A DNA stretch of 8,506 nucleotides from Rhodobacteraceae bacterium UBA7436 (lineage in GTDB: Bacteria > Pseudomonadota > Alphaproteobacteria > Rhodobacterales > Rhodobacteraceae). The position numbers were made by a program, and so were the translations under genes. The notes beneath the pieces are model-generated. The model saw nothing but the letters and a program-made list of their open reading frames with translations, was not told the DNA's origin and did not search any database. The DNA is taken from NCBI GenBank assembly GCA_002478745.1, contig DLQI01000101.1, positions 1-8,506 on the forward strand, given 5' to 3'. Positions 1 to 7,058 of this stretch are shown here, in pieces (position 1 is the stretch's first letter; every line of letters begins with the position of its first letter).

Positions 1-2001
1 AAGCCTGTGATGGAAGGAAAGGCCGTTCTTTTCAAAAAATTCGCCGGCCTTGATTGTTTTGACATCGAAGTGAACGAGGCCGATCCCGAAGCGCTGGCTG
101 ACCTCGTCTGCAAGCTAGAACCGACTTTTGGTGCCGTAAACCTTGAGGATATTAAAGCCCCTGATTGCTTTATCGTGGAACGTATCTGCCGTGAGCGTAT
201 GAACATTCCCGTGTTTCATGATGATCAGCACGGCACAGCGATTGTTGTTGCTGCAGCGGCCACAAACGCTTTGCAGATTGTAGGTAAGAAAGCACAGGAT
301 ATTCGCGTTGTCGGATTGGGTGCGGGAGCGGCTGGTATTGCTTGTCACACAATGCTGCGCAAGATGGGTGTGCCGGTCGCCAACACCACCCTGTTTGACA
401 AGGATGGCGTTCTGCATCCGGGACGCACTGATTTGTGTCCAGAACAAATGGATTTTGCAAACGCCGATGCTGATCTAACACTGGAAGAAGCGCTCAAAGG
501 GGCTGATCTGTTCCTTGGCCTATCAGGTCCGGGTCTGCTGCCGCCCAAGTTGGTTGGCGCGATGGCCCCGAACCCCATTATTTTTGCACTGGCCAACCCG
601 ACACCAGAAATCATGCCTGATGAGGCCCGCGCCGCGTCCCCCGGAGCCATGATCGCGACAGGCCGTTCTGATTTCCCAAATCAGGTCAACAACGTGCTGT
701 GCTTCCCTTTCATCTTTCGCGGTGCCTTGGATGTCGCCGCCTCGGATATCAACGATGAGATGAAGCTGGCCTGCGTAGACGCAATTGCATCCCTTGCCCG
801 CGCCACAACCTCAGCAGAAGTTGGGGCCGCCTATCAGGGTGAAAAGCTGACGTTTGGCCCTGAATACCTGATCCCAAAGCCATTTGATCCCCGCCTTTTA
901 CCCACAATCGCTGCCGCGGTTGCACAGGCGGCAATGGACTCTGGCGTTGCCCAGAAAACGATTGATCTCGACGCGTACAGACACACTCTGGAGGCGCAGG
1001 TTTTCCGGTCCTCCCTTATCATGCGGCAGGTGTTTGAAGCAGCACGCCAATCAAAACGGCGTATCGTTTTTGCAGAAGGCGAGGACGAGCGCGTGATCCG
1101 CACGGCTCAAGCGATGGTCGAGGAGACGGTCGACACCCCTATCCTGATCGGTAGACCCGAAATCATCGAAGCGCGGATCGAGCGAGCTGGCCTCACGATC
1201 AAAGCGGGACGTGATTTCGAAATTGTGAACCCACAAAACGATGAGCGGTACCGTGACTATTGGCAGACCTATCAGAGGAAAATGGAACGCAGAGGTGTTT
1301 CACCTGACATCGCAAAGGCTGTTCTGAGGACCAACACAACCGCCATCGCAGCAGTGATGGTAGCGCGGGGCGATGCGGACAGCTTGATCTGTGGCGCATT
1401 TGGTCAATATCTATGGCATCTCAATTATGTGCAGCAAATGCTCGGAGGTGCAGAGCACCACCCCGTTGCCGCACTTTCGCTGATGATCTTCGATAACGGG
1501 CCGCTGTTTGTTGCAGATACCCATATCAACACCGAACAAACGCCCGAAACTCTGGTCGAAACCACATTAGCTGCCGCACGGCATGTACGTCGCTTTGGGA
1601 TTGAGCCACAAATTGCTTTGTGTTCGGGCTCTCAATTCGGAAACCGAGAGTGCGCCTCTGGCCGTGTAATGCGCGCAGCTATGGAATTGCTGGACGCTCA
1701 AAATCTCGACTTTGGCTATGAAGGCGAAATGCACACTGATGCGGCCCTTGATCCTGAGTTGCGCGAGCGCCTCTTCCCCGGCAACCGTCTCCAAGGGAAA
1801 GCAAATGTTCTGATTTATGCCAATACCGATGCAGCCGGTGCCGCACGCAATTTGCTCAAAGCAGTCGCCGGCGGACTTGAGGTCGGACCTATTCTGATGG
1901 GCATGGGGAACCGTGCACATATCGTAACGCCAAGTGTCACCACACGAGGACTGCTGAATATTGCAGCACTCGCCGGGTCTGATGTCTCCAGCTACGGCTG
2001 A
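1..2001 (+). CDS. maeB: NADP-dependent malic enzyme with phosphotransacetylase-like C-terminal domain, 5' end cut by window
   Basis: Oxidative decarboxylation of malate to pyruvate with NAD(P), a cytoplasmic enzyme linking the TCA cycle to pyruvate and NADPH. The reading frame is open from base 1 (KPVMEGK...), so the GTG/ATG at 7/10 are internal; 666 residues are visible and, by comparison with the roughly 760-residue family, about 87 are missing, including the catalytic Tyr region. Visible malic-enzyme features, numbered from base 1: the EGK lysine (residue 7, expected catalytic Lys), the metal-binding ED pair (49-50) in NLEDI, FHDDQHGT (72-79), and the dinucleotide-binding GLGAGAAG. After about residue 335 comes a phosphotransacetylase-like domain (FAEGEDER, later GSQFGN), which in MaeB proteins is thought to be regulatory (acetyl-CoA sensing) and not a working Pta. 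It converges on the permease gene and has no obvious functional link to the urate genes. Confidence 0.95.
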   Translation, partial: KPVMEGKAVLFKKFAGLDCFDIEVNEADPEALADLVCKLEPTFGAVNLEDIKAPDCFIVERICRERMNIPVFHDDQHGTAIVVAAAATNALQIVGKKAQDIRVVGLGAGAAGIACHTMLRKMGVPVANTTLFDKDGVLHPGRTDLCPEQMDFANADADLTLEEALKGADLFLGLSGPGLLPPKLVGAMAPNPIIFALANPTPEIMPDEARAASPGAMIATGRSDFPNQVNNVLCFPFIFRGALDVAASDINDEMKLACVDAIASLARATTSAEVGAAYQGEKLTFGPEYLIPKPFDPRLLPTIAAAVAQAAMDSGVAQKTIDLDAYRHTLEAQVFRSSLIMRQVFEAARQSKRRIVFAEGEDERVIRTAQAMVEETVDTPILIGRPEIIEARIERAGLTIKAGRDFEIVNPQNDERYRDYWQTYQRKMERRGVSPDIAKAVLRTNTTAIAAVMVARGDADSLICGAFGQYLWHLNYVQQMLGGAEHHPVAALSLMIFDNGPLFVADTHINTEQTPETLVETTLAAARHVRRFGIEPQIALCSGSQFGNRECASGRVMRAAMELLDAQNLDFGYEGEMHTDAALDPELRERLFPGNRLQGKANVLIYANTDAAGAARNLLKAVAGGLEVGPILMGMGNRAHIVTPSVTTRGLLNIAALAGSDVSSYG

Positions 2002-2039
2002 AAAATGGCACGGACATGTCTGAACCACCCGTCCGTGCC
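2001..2039 (-). terminator. Intrinsic terminator for the leftward operon
   Basis: A perfect 9-bp inverted repeat, GGCACGGAC (2007-2015) and GTCCGTGCC (2031-2039), has a 15-base loop. On the minus strand the stem is followed by A and then TTTTT (complement of 2001-2005), the classic Rho-independent layout. On the plus strand no T-run follows. It therefore best serves transcripts coming leftward from the permease, and its T-tract touches the last base of the maeB stop codon. Confidence 0.7.
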
Positions 2040-2048
2040 CACCACTCA

Positions 2049-2063
2049 TGGTGAATTTCACCA
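2049..2063. repeat. 15-bp palindrome in convergent intergenic region
   Basis: TGGTGAA-T-TTCACCA is a perfect 7+1+7 inverted repeat lying between the two terminator hairpins. A second short inverted repeat, CAGACG (2067-2072) and CGTCTG (2085-2090), follows it. They could be RNA structure in the overlapping 3' UTRs or a protein-binding site; nothing in the sequence decides between these. Confidence 0.45.
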
Positions 2064-2147
2064 AGTCAGACGCGAACCGCATTACGTCTGCCTCGTAGTC
2101 GTATGAGTTGATTCTCTAAGTCTCACTTCGATGTCGTTGCATCTCAA

Positions 2148-2185
2148 AGCACCCCGCCATAGATGCGGCGGGATGCTCTTTTTCT
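2148..2185 (+). terminator. Intrinsic terminator for maeB
   Basis: The arms 2148-2158 (AGCACCCCGCC) and 2167-2177 (GGCGGGATGCT) pair over 11 positions with one C/A mismatch and an 8-base loop. They are followed by CTTTTTCTT on the plus strand. This is a strong Rho-independent terminator for rightward transcription, about 150 bases past the maeB stop and only a few bases from the permease stop codon. On the minus strand only a TTT follows, so leftward activity should be weak. Confidence 0.8.
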
Positions 2186-2189
2186 TAAC

Positions 2190-3611
2190 TTAATCGTGCG
2201 GAAGCGAGCCTTCACCATGACCGGACATGCCACCAGACACTTCTTCAGTGGCTTCGCCAGGCAGTTCTTCGGGCAAGATCAGGTTCAAGACAATGGCGAT
2301 CAGTGCAGCAGGAAGGATGCCAGAGGTCGTAAGAACCTTCCAAGTGCCTGGCAAGTGCTGAAGAGCACCCGGCTCAAGTTGCAGACCAAGGCCCAGAGAT
2401 AAAGCAATCGCAAAGATCACCATGTTGCGGCGGTTCCAGTCCACGTCAGACAGCATCGACATACCAGCGGCGACAACCATGCCGAACATCACAATGACAC
2501 CACCACCGAGCACTTCGATCGGAATAGTAGAGATAATGGCACCCACTTTCGGGATCAGACCCGCAGCAATCAGGAACAAAGCCCCAATCGTCACAACGTG
2601 GCGAGACATCAGACCCGTCATCGCGATCAAGCCCACATTCTGGCTGAACGATGTGTTTGGCAGCGCGCCAAACAAACCTGACAGGGCCGTGCCCAAACCA
2701 TCAGCAAAAGTCGCACCTTTGATTTCTTTGTCAGTTGCTTCGCGACCAGCACCACCTTTGGTAATACCGGATACGTCACCCACAGTTTCAACTGCAGACA
2801 CAAAACCCATCAAACAAAAACCAATGACAGCAGCGACGCCGAATTCCAGTCCAAAGTGTAGTGGGTTTGGCAATGCAAAGGTGGACGCACGGCCAACATT
2901 CGCAAAGCTAACCATGCCCATCATATAGGCGAGGACATAACCAACCAGCAGACCAATCACGACGGCAGAAATTGCCACCATACCGCGCGCATAGAATTTC
3001 AGCGCCAATGTGACAACAATCACGGTCCCCGCGACGGTCCAGTTTTGCAAGCTGCCGTATTCTTCTGTGCCAATGGCAGGAACACCACCCGCAGCATACT
3101 GTATGCCGACTTTTACCAATGCGAGACCGATCATCGTCACAACCAGACCTGTGACCAGGGGCGGGAGCGCAAAGCGGATTTTACCGATGAACAGACCAAG
3201 GAAAGCGTGGAACAAGCCCCCGACCAAAACACCGCCCATCACAATGGCCAGCGCTTCTTCTCCCTTCCCCACAACCAGCGGGATCATGATTGGAATAAAC
3301 GCAAAGGATGTACCCTGAACGATTGGGAGCTTAGCGCCGACAGGGCCTATGCCGATTGTCTGGATCAAAGTCGCGACACCCGCAAAAAATATCGACATCT
3401 GGATCATATAAGTCATTGCCGGAAAACCCAGCGCGCCTTGATCTGATCCAAACCCGATGCCAGCAGCACCACAAATAATGATTGCCGGTGTAACGTTGGA
3501 CACAAACATTGCCAAAACGTGCTGTAGACCCAATGGTACCGCCTTGTAGATCGGCGGCATGTAGTTGGGATCACGCATCTGTTCTGGCGTCCCTATTGAA
3601 TTATCTCTCAT
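2190..3611 (-). CDS. NCS2-family nucleobase permease, probably urate or xanthine
   Basis: Inner-membrane symporter of the nucleobase-cation symporter-2 (uracil/xanthine permease) family, 473 residues, a normal length. Family landmarks are visible: the QH pair in the first membrane segment (30-31, GLQHVLAMF), ETVGD (275-279) in the segment carrying the conserved substrate-binding Glu, and NTSFSQNVGL (319-328), the NCS2 signature. Many hydrophobic segments run from about 25 to 447, and the soluble tail is acidic and rich in Gly, His and Glu. The ATG start is preceded by GGGGAGG about 10 bases upstream. It is the last gene of the leftward operon, 60 bp after allA. The substrate is inferred from context: urate is favoured because every other operon gene acts downstream of urate, but xanthine cannot be excluded by sequence reading. 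UacT/XanP-type orthology is not asserted. Confidence 0.9.
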   Translation of the reverse strand: MRDNSIGTPEQMRDPNYMPPIYKAVPLGLQHVLAMFVSNVTPAIIICGAAGIGFGSDQGALGFPAMTYMIQMSIFFAGVATLIQTIGIGPVGAKLPIVQGTSFAFIPIMIPLVVGKGEEALAIVMGGVLVGGLFHAFLGLFIGKIRFALPPLVTGLVVTMIGLALVKVGIQYAAGGVPAIGTEEYGSLQNWTVAGTVIVVTLALKFYARGMVAISAVVIGLLVGYVLAYMMGMVSFANVGRASTFALPNPLHFGLEFGVAAVIGFCLMGFVSAVETVGDVSGITKGGAGREATDKEIKGATFADGLGTALSGLFGALPNTSFSQNVGLIAMTGLMSRHVVTIGALFLIAAGLIPKVGAIISTIPIEVLGGGVIVMFGMVVAAGMSMLSDVDWNRRNMVIFAIALSLGLGLQLEPGALQHLPGTWKVLTTSGILPAALIAIVLNLILPEELPGEATEEVSGGMSGHGEGSLPHD

Positions 3612-3643
3612 GATTGGTTTTCCTCCCCTAAATAATAAATCTA

Positions 3644-3663
3644 TGTTGGATTTTTTTCCAACA
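3644..3663 (-). repeat. Intercistronic hairpin between allA and the permease gene
   Basis: A perfect 7-bp inverted repeat reads TGTTGGA-N6-TCCAACA on the minus strand, with the loop made entirely of A (T6 on the plus strand). It sits in the 60-bp gap between the allA stop and the permease ribosome binding site. No T-run follows the stem in the direction of transcription, so it is not a standard terminator. It may be an mRNA-stability or processing element, or a protein-binding dyad. Confidence 0.5.
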
Positions 3664-3671
3664 ACTCCCCT

Positions 3672-4157
3672 TCATCTTTCGATGATGTAGTCTGTGTCGA
3701 ACCAGTGCTCTTCGAGGTTTGTTCCTTCCCCGATGCGGTCAATGACGGCAAACAGTCCTGGCTCAGATAGAGGGGCCAAGACTCCGTGCCATGTCCCCCG
3801 GTGAAAGTTGATCGCTTGACCTGGTTTGGTCAGGAACGCTTTTGGGTCTTGCGGTATACCGTTTTCATCGCGCGCCACGACGACAAGAAATGAATCGGCA
3901 GACATCGGAACAAACGCCTGACTGCCCATCGGATGGCGCTCGACCAGTTGCAAAGGTATCGGAAGCGTTTCCTTTTCGCCTTTGAAGATACTGATGCCCG
4001 CTTTGCCATCAGAGAAATCCAGAAGCGCCCTGTCGTGATACCGGATACACTTGCCCTGATTGATCACTTTATCCGGTGTGCCCGATGCCTCCATCAGGTC
4101 GCCATAGGGCGCGAGAGCTTTTGCTGTAAGCACTTCGGCTTTTAAACGAATGGTCAT
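3672..4157 (-). CDS. allA: Ureidoglycolate lyase
   Basis: Cleaves S-ureidoglycolate to glyoxylate and urea, the last step of allantoate breakdown; a soluble cytoplasmic enzyme. At 161 residues it matches the usual AllA length of about 160. Diagnostic stretches are NQGKCIRYHD (33-42), ERHPMGSQAF (73-82), and NFHRGTWHG (117-125) of the cupin-like fold, with a normal C-terminus. Its ATG overlaps the TGA stop of the upstream fusion gene as ATGA, so translation is probably coupled. Its substrate must come from allantoate through an allantoicase or an allantoate amidohydrolase route not encoded in this window. Confidence 0.92.
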   Translation of the reverse strand: MTIRLKAEVLTAKALAPYGDLMEASGTPDKVINQGKCIRYHDRALLDFSDGKAGISIFKGEKETLPIPLQLVERHPMGSQAFVPMSADSFLVVVARDENGIPQDPKAFLTKPGQAINFHRGTWHGVLAPLSEPGLFAVIDRIGEGTNLEEHWFDTDYIIER

Positions 4158-5566
4158 GTTGAGAACTTTTCCAGAAGGCGCAACTCAGCGATGCGCTCAA
4201 CCTGTTTGCAGGCCTCGGAGAACTCTGTGTCTCGATCCTGATCGATACGGCGCTGAAACGCGTCTATGATTGATGCTTTGGTGTTGTCACGCACAGCAAT
4301 AATGAACGGGAAACCAAACTTGCTGGTGTAGGCGATGTTCATATCTGTCAACGTAGACCGCTCCTCATCAGTCAGTGAGTCGAGGCCGACCGATGCTTGC
4401 TCTGCCGTTGATTCTAATGTCAGTTGCTTGGCCTCTGCCAATTTTCCCGCCAGATCAGGGTGCGCCGTCAGGACGCCAAGTCGTTTATCTTCGTCAGCAC
4501 TGCGAAACACACGGGCCAGCATTTGATGCACGCCTTGCGCAGTATCGTGGGTCGGGCCAAGTTCCAGAGCATAGGCGCCTTCAGCCACCCATGCGCTATG
4601 CTCGAAGATGCCTCCGAATTGGGAGACAAAGGTCTCCCGATCCATTTGGGACGGACGAATGTTCTGCATCGGCGGGTTCTCCTTGGCCCAGTGTTCAGCG
4701 ATCTCGAGACGAGTGGCAAACCAGACGCCCTCGTGAGATTTGAAATGTTCAAGCGCGCGACGCAGTGCAGCTGCACGGCCCGGTCTACCAATGATGCGGC
4801 AGTGCAGACCAATTGAAATCATCTTGGGCTGGCCTGCGGCGCCTTCAGCGTAAAGCTCGTCAAAGCTGTCTTTTAAATAGGACTCAAACTGCTCGCCGGT
4901 CGTGAAACCAGCCTGGATTGCGAAACGCATGTCGTTGCAATCCATCGTATAGGGCACGATCAGTTGGTCGTTGCCGTCAAATTCCATCCAATACGGCAAG
5001 TCATCCGCATAGCTATCCGCGACATAAGCAAACTGTCCCGTTTCCGCTGCAAGCTTTACCGTGTTGTTCGAGCATCGGCCTGTATACCAGCCGCGTGGGG
5101 GAATGCCTACCGCTTCGGTATGAAGGGTGATGGCCTGCGCAATCTGCGCACGCTCCTCTTTTTCGGACATGTCCTTATGCTCGACCCATTTTAGGCCATG
5201 ACTGGCTATTTCCCAGTCCGAGGCTTTCATTGCTGCAACCTGCTCAGGAGCGCGGGCTAATGCAGTCGCAACACCGTAAACAGTGACAGGCAAATCACAC
5301 AGCATTCGGTGGACCCGCCAAAAGCCTGCGCGCGATCCGTACTCATAGAGTGATTCTATGTTCCAATGGCGCTGTCCGGGCCACGCGGACGCACCCGTAA
5401 TCTCTGAAAGGAATGCCTCGGACGCGGCATCACCATGAAGAATGTTATTCTCTCCACCTTCCTCATAATTAAGAACTATTTGAACAGCAATTTTTGCCCC
5501 GCCAGGCCAGTTGGCCGCGGGTGGGGTCGCCCCATAACCTGTCATGTCGCGTGGATATCTGTTCAA
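4154..5566 (-). CDS. puuE: Fused allantoinase (PuuE) and OHCU decarboxylase (UraD)
   Basis: A 470-residue two-domain enzyme. Residues about 1-297 match PuuE-type allantoinase, a polysaccharide-deacetylase-fold protein that hydrolyses allantoin to allantoate: YPRD (4-7), NYEEGG (33-38, where metal-dependent deacetylases carry the NodB Asp pair), EIASHG (about 119-124) and GLHCRIIGRPGR (from about 253). Residues about 304-470 match OHCU decarboxylase: IFEHSAW (320-326), AHPDLAGK with the catalytic-type His at 369, EQASVGL (389-395) and KFGFPFI (416-422). The C-terminal domain thus makes the allantoin that the N-terminal domain consumes. I chose the TTG at 5566 because AGGAGG lies 7 bases upstream and PuuE proteins begin just before YPRD; the upstream extension to 5677 is low-complexity and has no family match. 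First gene of the leftward operon. Confidence 0.92.
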   Translation of the reverse strand: MNRYPRDMTGYGATPPAANWPGGAKIAVQIVLNYEEGGENNILHGDAASEAFLSEITGASAWPGQRHWNIESLYEYGSRAGFWRVHRMLCDLPVTVYGVATALARAPEQVAAMKASDWEIASHGLKWVEHKDMSEKEERAQIAQAITLHTEAVGIPPRGWYTGRCSNNTVKLAAETGQFAYVADSYADDLPYWMEFDGNDQLIVPYTMDCNDMRFAIQAGFTTGEQFESYLKDSFDELYAEGAAGQPKMISIGLHCRIIGRPGRAAALRRALEHFKSHEGVWFATRLEIAEHWAKENPPMQNIRPSQMDRETFVSQFGGIFEHSAWVAEGAYALELGPTHDTAQGVHQMLARVFRSADEDKRLGVLTAHPDLAGKLAEAKQLTLESTAEQASVGLDSLTDEERSTLTDMNIAYTSKFGFPFIIAVRDNTKASIIDAFQRRIDQDRDTEFSEACKQVERIAELRLLEKFST

Positions 5567-5579
5567 TGGTCGTCCTCCT
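5567..5579 (-). promoter_or_regulatory. Ribosome binding site that fixes the TTG start of puuE-uraD
   Basis: The minus strand reads AGGAGG (5579-5574), seven bases, then TTG (5566-5564). The perfect anti-16S match at ideal spacing makes TTG a better start than either the ATG at codon 8, which would remove the conserved YPRD, or the distant upstream ATG. Confidence 0.8.
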
Positions 5580-5657
5580 AAGATTGCATTCTTATATTTC
5601 AAAACAATGAATTCGTTTTTCAAAAAAAATGCGAAGGAGCCTTTAGCCCGCAATACT

Positions 5658-5687
5658 TTGCCGAACCCACAGAGCACAGACTATAAG
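5658..5687 (+). promoter_or_regulatory. Candidate sigma70 promoter for uraH
   Basis: TTGCCG (5658-5663), an 18-bp spacer and TATAAG (5682-5687) lie about 50 bp upstream of the uraH ATG. A 10-bp perfect palindrome, GATAGCTATC (5687-5696), starts at the last base of the -10 and spans the expected transcription start, which could be an operator. Motif match only. Confidence 0.35.
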
Positions 5688-5737
5688 ATAGCTATCGCCG
5701 CAGCCCATACGCCAGCATCAAGAAAGTGAGACATCTA

Positions 5738-6091
5738 ATGAACGGATATTTGACAACACATGTGTTGGACACGGCACGTGGCTGCCCTGCGAGCGGCCTT
5801 ACAATCGAGCTGTTCAAAGTTCATGGTGAAGCGCGGACACTTCTCAAAACACTGGTAACCAACGACGACGGGCGAACAGATGAGCAAATCTTGCCGGTGA
5901 GTGAGTTTAAGACTGGTGTCTATGAATTGATGTTCCACGCAGGCAGCTATCTGGATGCTGTTGGCACGCCGCCCGAGAACCCAAGATTTTTGGACGTAAT
6001 CCCTCTTCGCTTCGGCATGTCAGAAGCAACACATTATCATGTGCCCTTGCTGCTGTCTCCGTTTGGCTATTCCACCTACCGCGGCAGCTGA
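5738..6091 (+). CDS. uraH: 5-Hydroxyisourate hydrolase (transthyretin-like)
   Basis: Hydrolyses 5-hydroxyisourate, the product of urate oxidation, to OHCU; a small cytoplasmic homotetramer in this family. The 117 residues are the typical length with no leader peptide. Hallmarks: THVLD with catalytic His8, GRTD with Arg46, HYHVPLLLSP with His99/His101, and the C-terminal YRGS tetrapeptide (114-117) that distinguishes HIU hydrolases from transthyretins. I prefer the ATG at 5738 over the in-frame GTG at 5726: it places His8 as in other family members, and the GTGAG before it can serve as a weak Shine-Dalgarno. It stands alone on the plus strand, divergent from the fusion gene that handles the next two steps. 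Its last 16 bases overlap the end of the convergent lysR gene. Confidence 0.95.
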   Translation: MNGYLTTHVLDTARGCPASGLTIELFKVHGEARTLLKTLVTNDDGRTDEQILPVSEFKTGVYELMFHAGSYLDAVGTPPENPRFLDVIPLRFGMSEATHYHVPLLLSPFGYSTYRGS

Positions 6092-7008
6092 GCCTGAAGT
6101 GAGCTGTCACGGACTGCCTCTGAAATCCGCGCAATCACATATTCCATAAACAAACGCGTTTTCGGATCTTGTAGGCGGCGATGCGTGAACAAGCATGCCA
6201 TCTGAATAGGTTCAGGGGGTGTTTGCAAAGCGACCTGCACAAGGCGGCCTGCCTTCACATGTTCGGCCACCTCGAAAATTGGTTTCATCACGACGCCATG
6301 GCCCGCCAATGCCCAATCTGTCAGCACATCCCCGTCATCGGACTCGTATCGACCCGAAACAGGGAACCGTTTTGGTCCATCCGCTGTTTTGAGACGCCAT
6401 TGGAATTCAGTAGCGCCAGGAAAACGCAGGTTTAGACATTCATGGCCCCCGTTCATCAAGTCTTCACCTGAAGCGGGGTTACCGTGGGCTGCGATATACG
6501 TCGGACTTGCACACAAAATCCGCTCAACATCCGCAATCTTGCGAATCCGCAGATTACTATCTTCTGGTTGACCCAAGAAAAAACCCAAATCAAGACCTTC
6601 AGTGGTTAAGTCAACTTTGCGATCTGTCAGGCGCAATCTCATTTTCACTTCTGGGTATTCAGCCAAGAACCCCGGAACAAGAGGCGCGATCAAACGTCGC
6701 CCTACTCCAAGCGGAGCCGCAACAAAAAGCGATCCTTTGGGATTATCGGTTATGTTAACTACCTGTGCTTCCGCACTCTCGACAGCCTCGAGTATCTCGC
6801 TCGCCCCGCTGTAAAAAGCTTTGCCTTGTTCTGTGGGCGTTAAGCTGCGTGTTGTACGTTGAAACAGCCGCACACTGAGATGTTGTTCCAGTTGCGAAAT
6901 ACGCGATGATGTAACCGCAGGAGAAATACGAAGGTCTCGCCCGGCAGCAGACATGCTGCCAAGTTCATAGACACGGACGAAGGTACGAATGTTATCAAGG
7001 TATGACAT
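6076..7008 (-). CDS. LysR-family transcriptional regulator, candidate urate-locus regulator
   Basis: A 310-residue LTTR of normal length. The N-terminal winged helix-turn-helix is clear (AAGRDLRISPAVTSSRISQL at about 21-40, then LFQRTTRSLTPTEQG), followed by a linker helix and a periplasmic-binding-like effector domain (GSLFVAAPLGVGRR, LDLGFFLG, GHGVVMKPIF). The ATG at 7008 is chosen because LTTRs begin just before such an N-terminus; the longer frame to 7164 would run into puuD. No good Shine-Dalgarno precedes this ATG, where the DNA is A/T-rich. It lies between uraH (convergent, 16-bp overlap) and puuD (divergent, 99-bp gap). By family habit an LTTR binds in the gap with the divergent gene and responds to a pathway metabolite. 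Urate or a derivative is a guess from context. Confidence 0.9.
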   Translation of the reverse strand: MSYLDNIRTFVRVYELGSMSAAGRDLRISPAVTSSRISQLEQHLSVRLFQRTTRSLTPTEQGKAFYSGASEILEAVESAEAQVVNITDNPKGSLFVAAPLGVGRRLIAPLVPGFLAEYPEVKMRLRLTDRKVDLTTEGLDLGFFLGQPEDSNLRIRKIADVERILCASPTYIAAHGNPASGEDLMNGGHECLNLRFPGATEFQWRLKTADGPKRFPVSGRYESDDGDVLTDWALAGHGVVMKPIFEVAEHVKAGRLVQVALQTPPEPIQMACLFTHRRLQDPKTRLFMEYVIARISEAVRDSSLQAQLPR

Positions 7009-7058
7009 TGTTTTGATATTTTTGATGCTACTTGGCTTTTTGAGACAATACCAGAAGA

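Larger units (their letters stand above)
5567..5737. promoter_or_regulatory. Divergent control region between puuE-uraD and uraH
   Basis: 171 bp separate the two divergent start codons. The puuE-proximal half is strongly A/T-rich with T5 and A8 tracts (5616-5629). It holds several short dyads: TTC-N8-GAA (5598-5611), GAATTC (5609-5614), TTCG-N16-CGAA (5612-5635) and GCATT (5586-5590) facing AATGC (5628-5632). A minus-strand TATAAG (5596-5591) is a reasonable -10 for the leftward operon; the only TTG-type -35 (TTGAAA at 5623-5618) is 21 bp away, longer than ideal, which would fit an activator-dependent promoter. Operator assignment is inference. Confidence 0.4.

Noticed and set aside
7..12. 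GTG/ATG at 7 and 10 as the real start of the malic enzyme
   Set aside because: The frame is open from base 1 and KPVMEGK is an internal conserved malic enzyme stretch containing the expected catalytic Lys; the gene is cut by the window.
1000..2001. Working phosphotransacetylase activity in the malic enzyme C-terminus
   Set aside because: In MaeB-type fusions this domain is generally regarded as regulatory; the sequence alone gives no reason to claim catalysis.
1567..2082. 171-codon leftward open frame antisense to maeB
   Set aside because: It lies almost wholly opposite the conserved phosphotransacetylase-like domain, and its predicted protein is Cys/His-rich with no recognisable domain; it is a coding shadow.
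2422..2928. 168-codon rightward open frame inside the permease gene
   Set aside because: Its Pro/Thr/Ser-rich translation is what the antisense of a membrane protein gene gives; no ribosome binding site or family match.
5567..5677. N-terminal extension of the puuE-uraD product from the ATG at 5677
   Set aside because: The extension is hydrophobic and lysine-rich without homology to PuuE, it uses up most of the promoter region, and TTG 5566 has the perfect Shine-Dalgarno.
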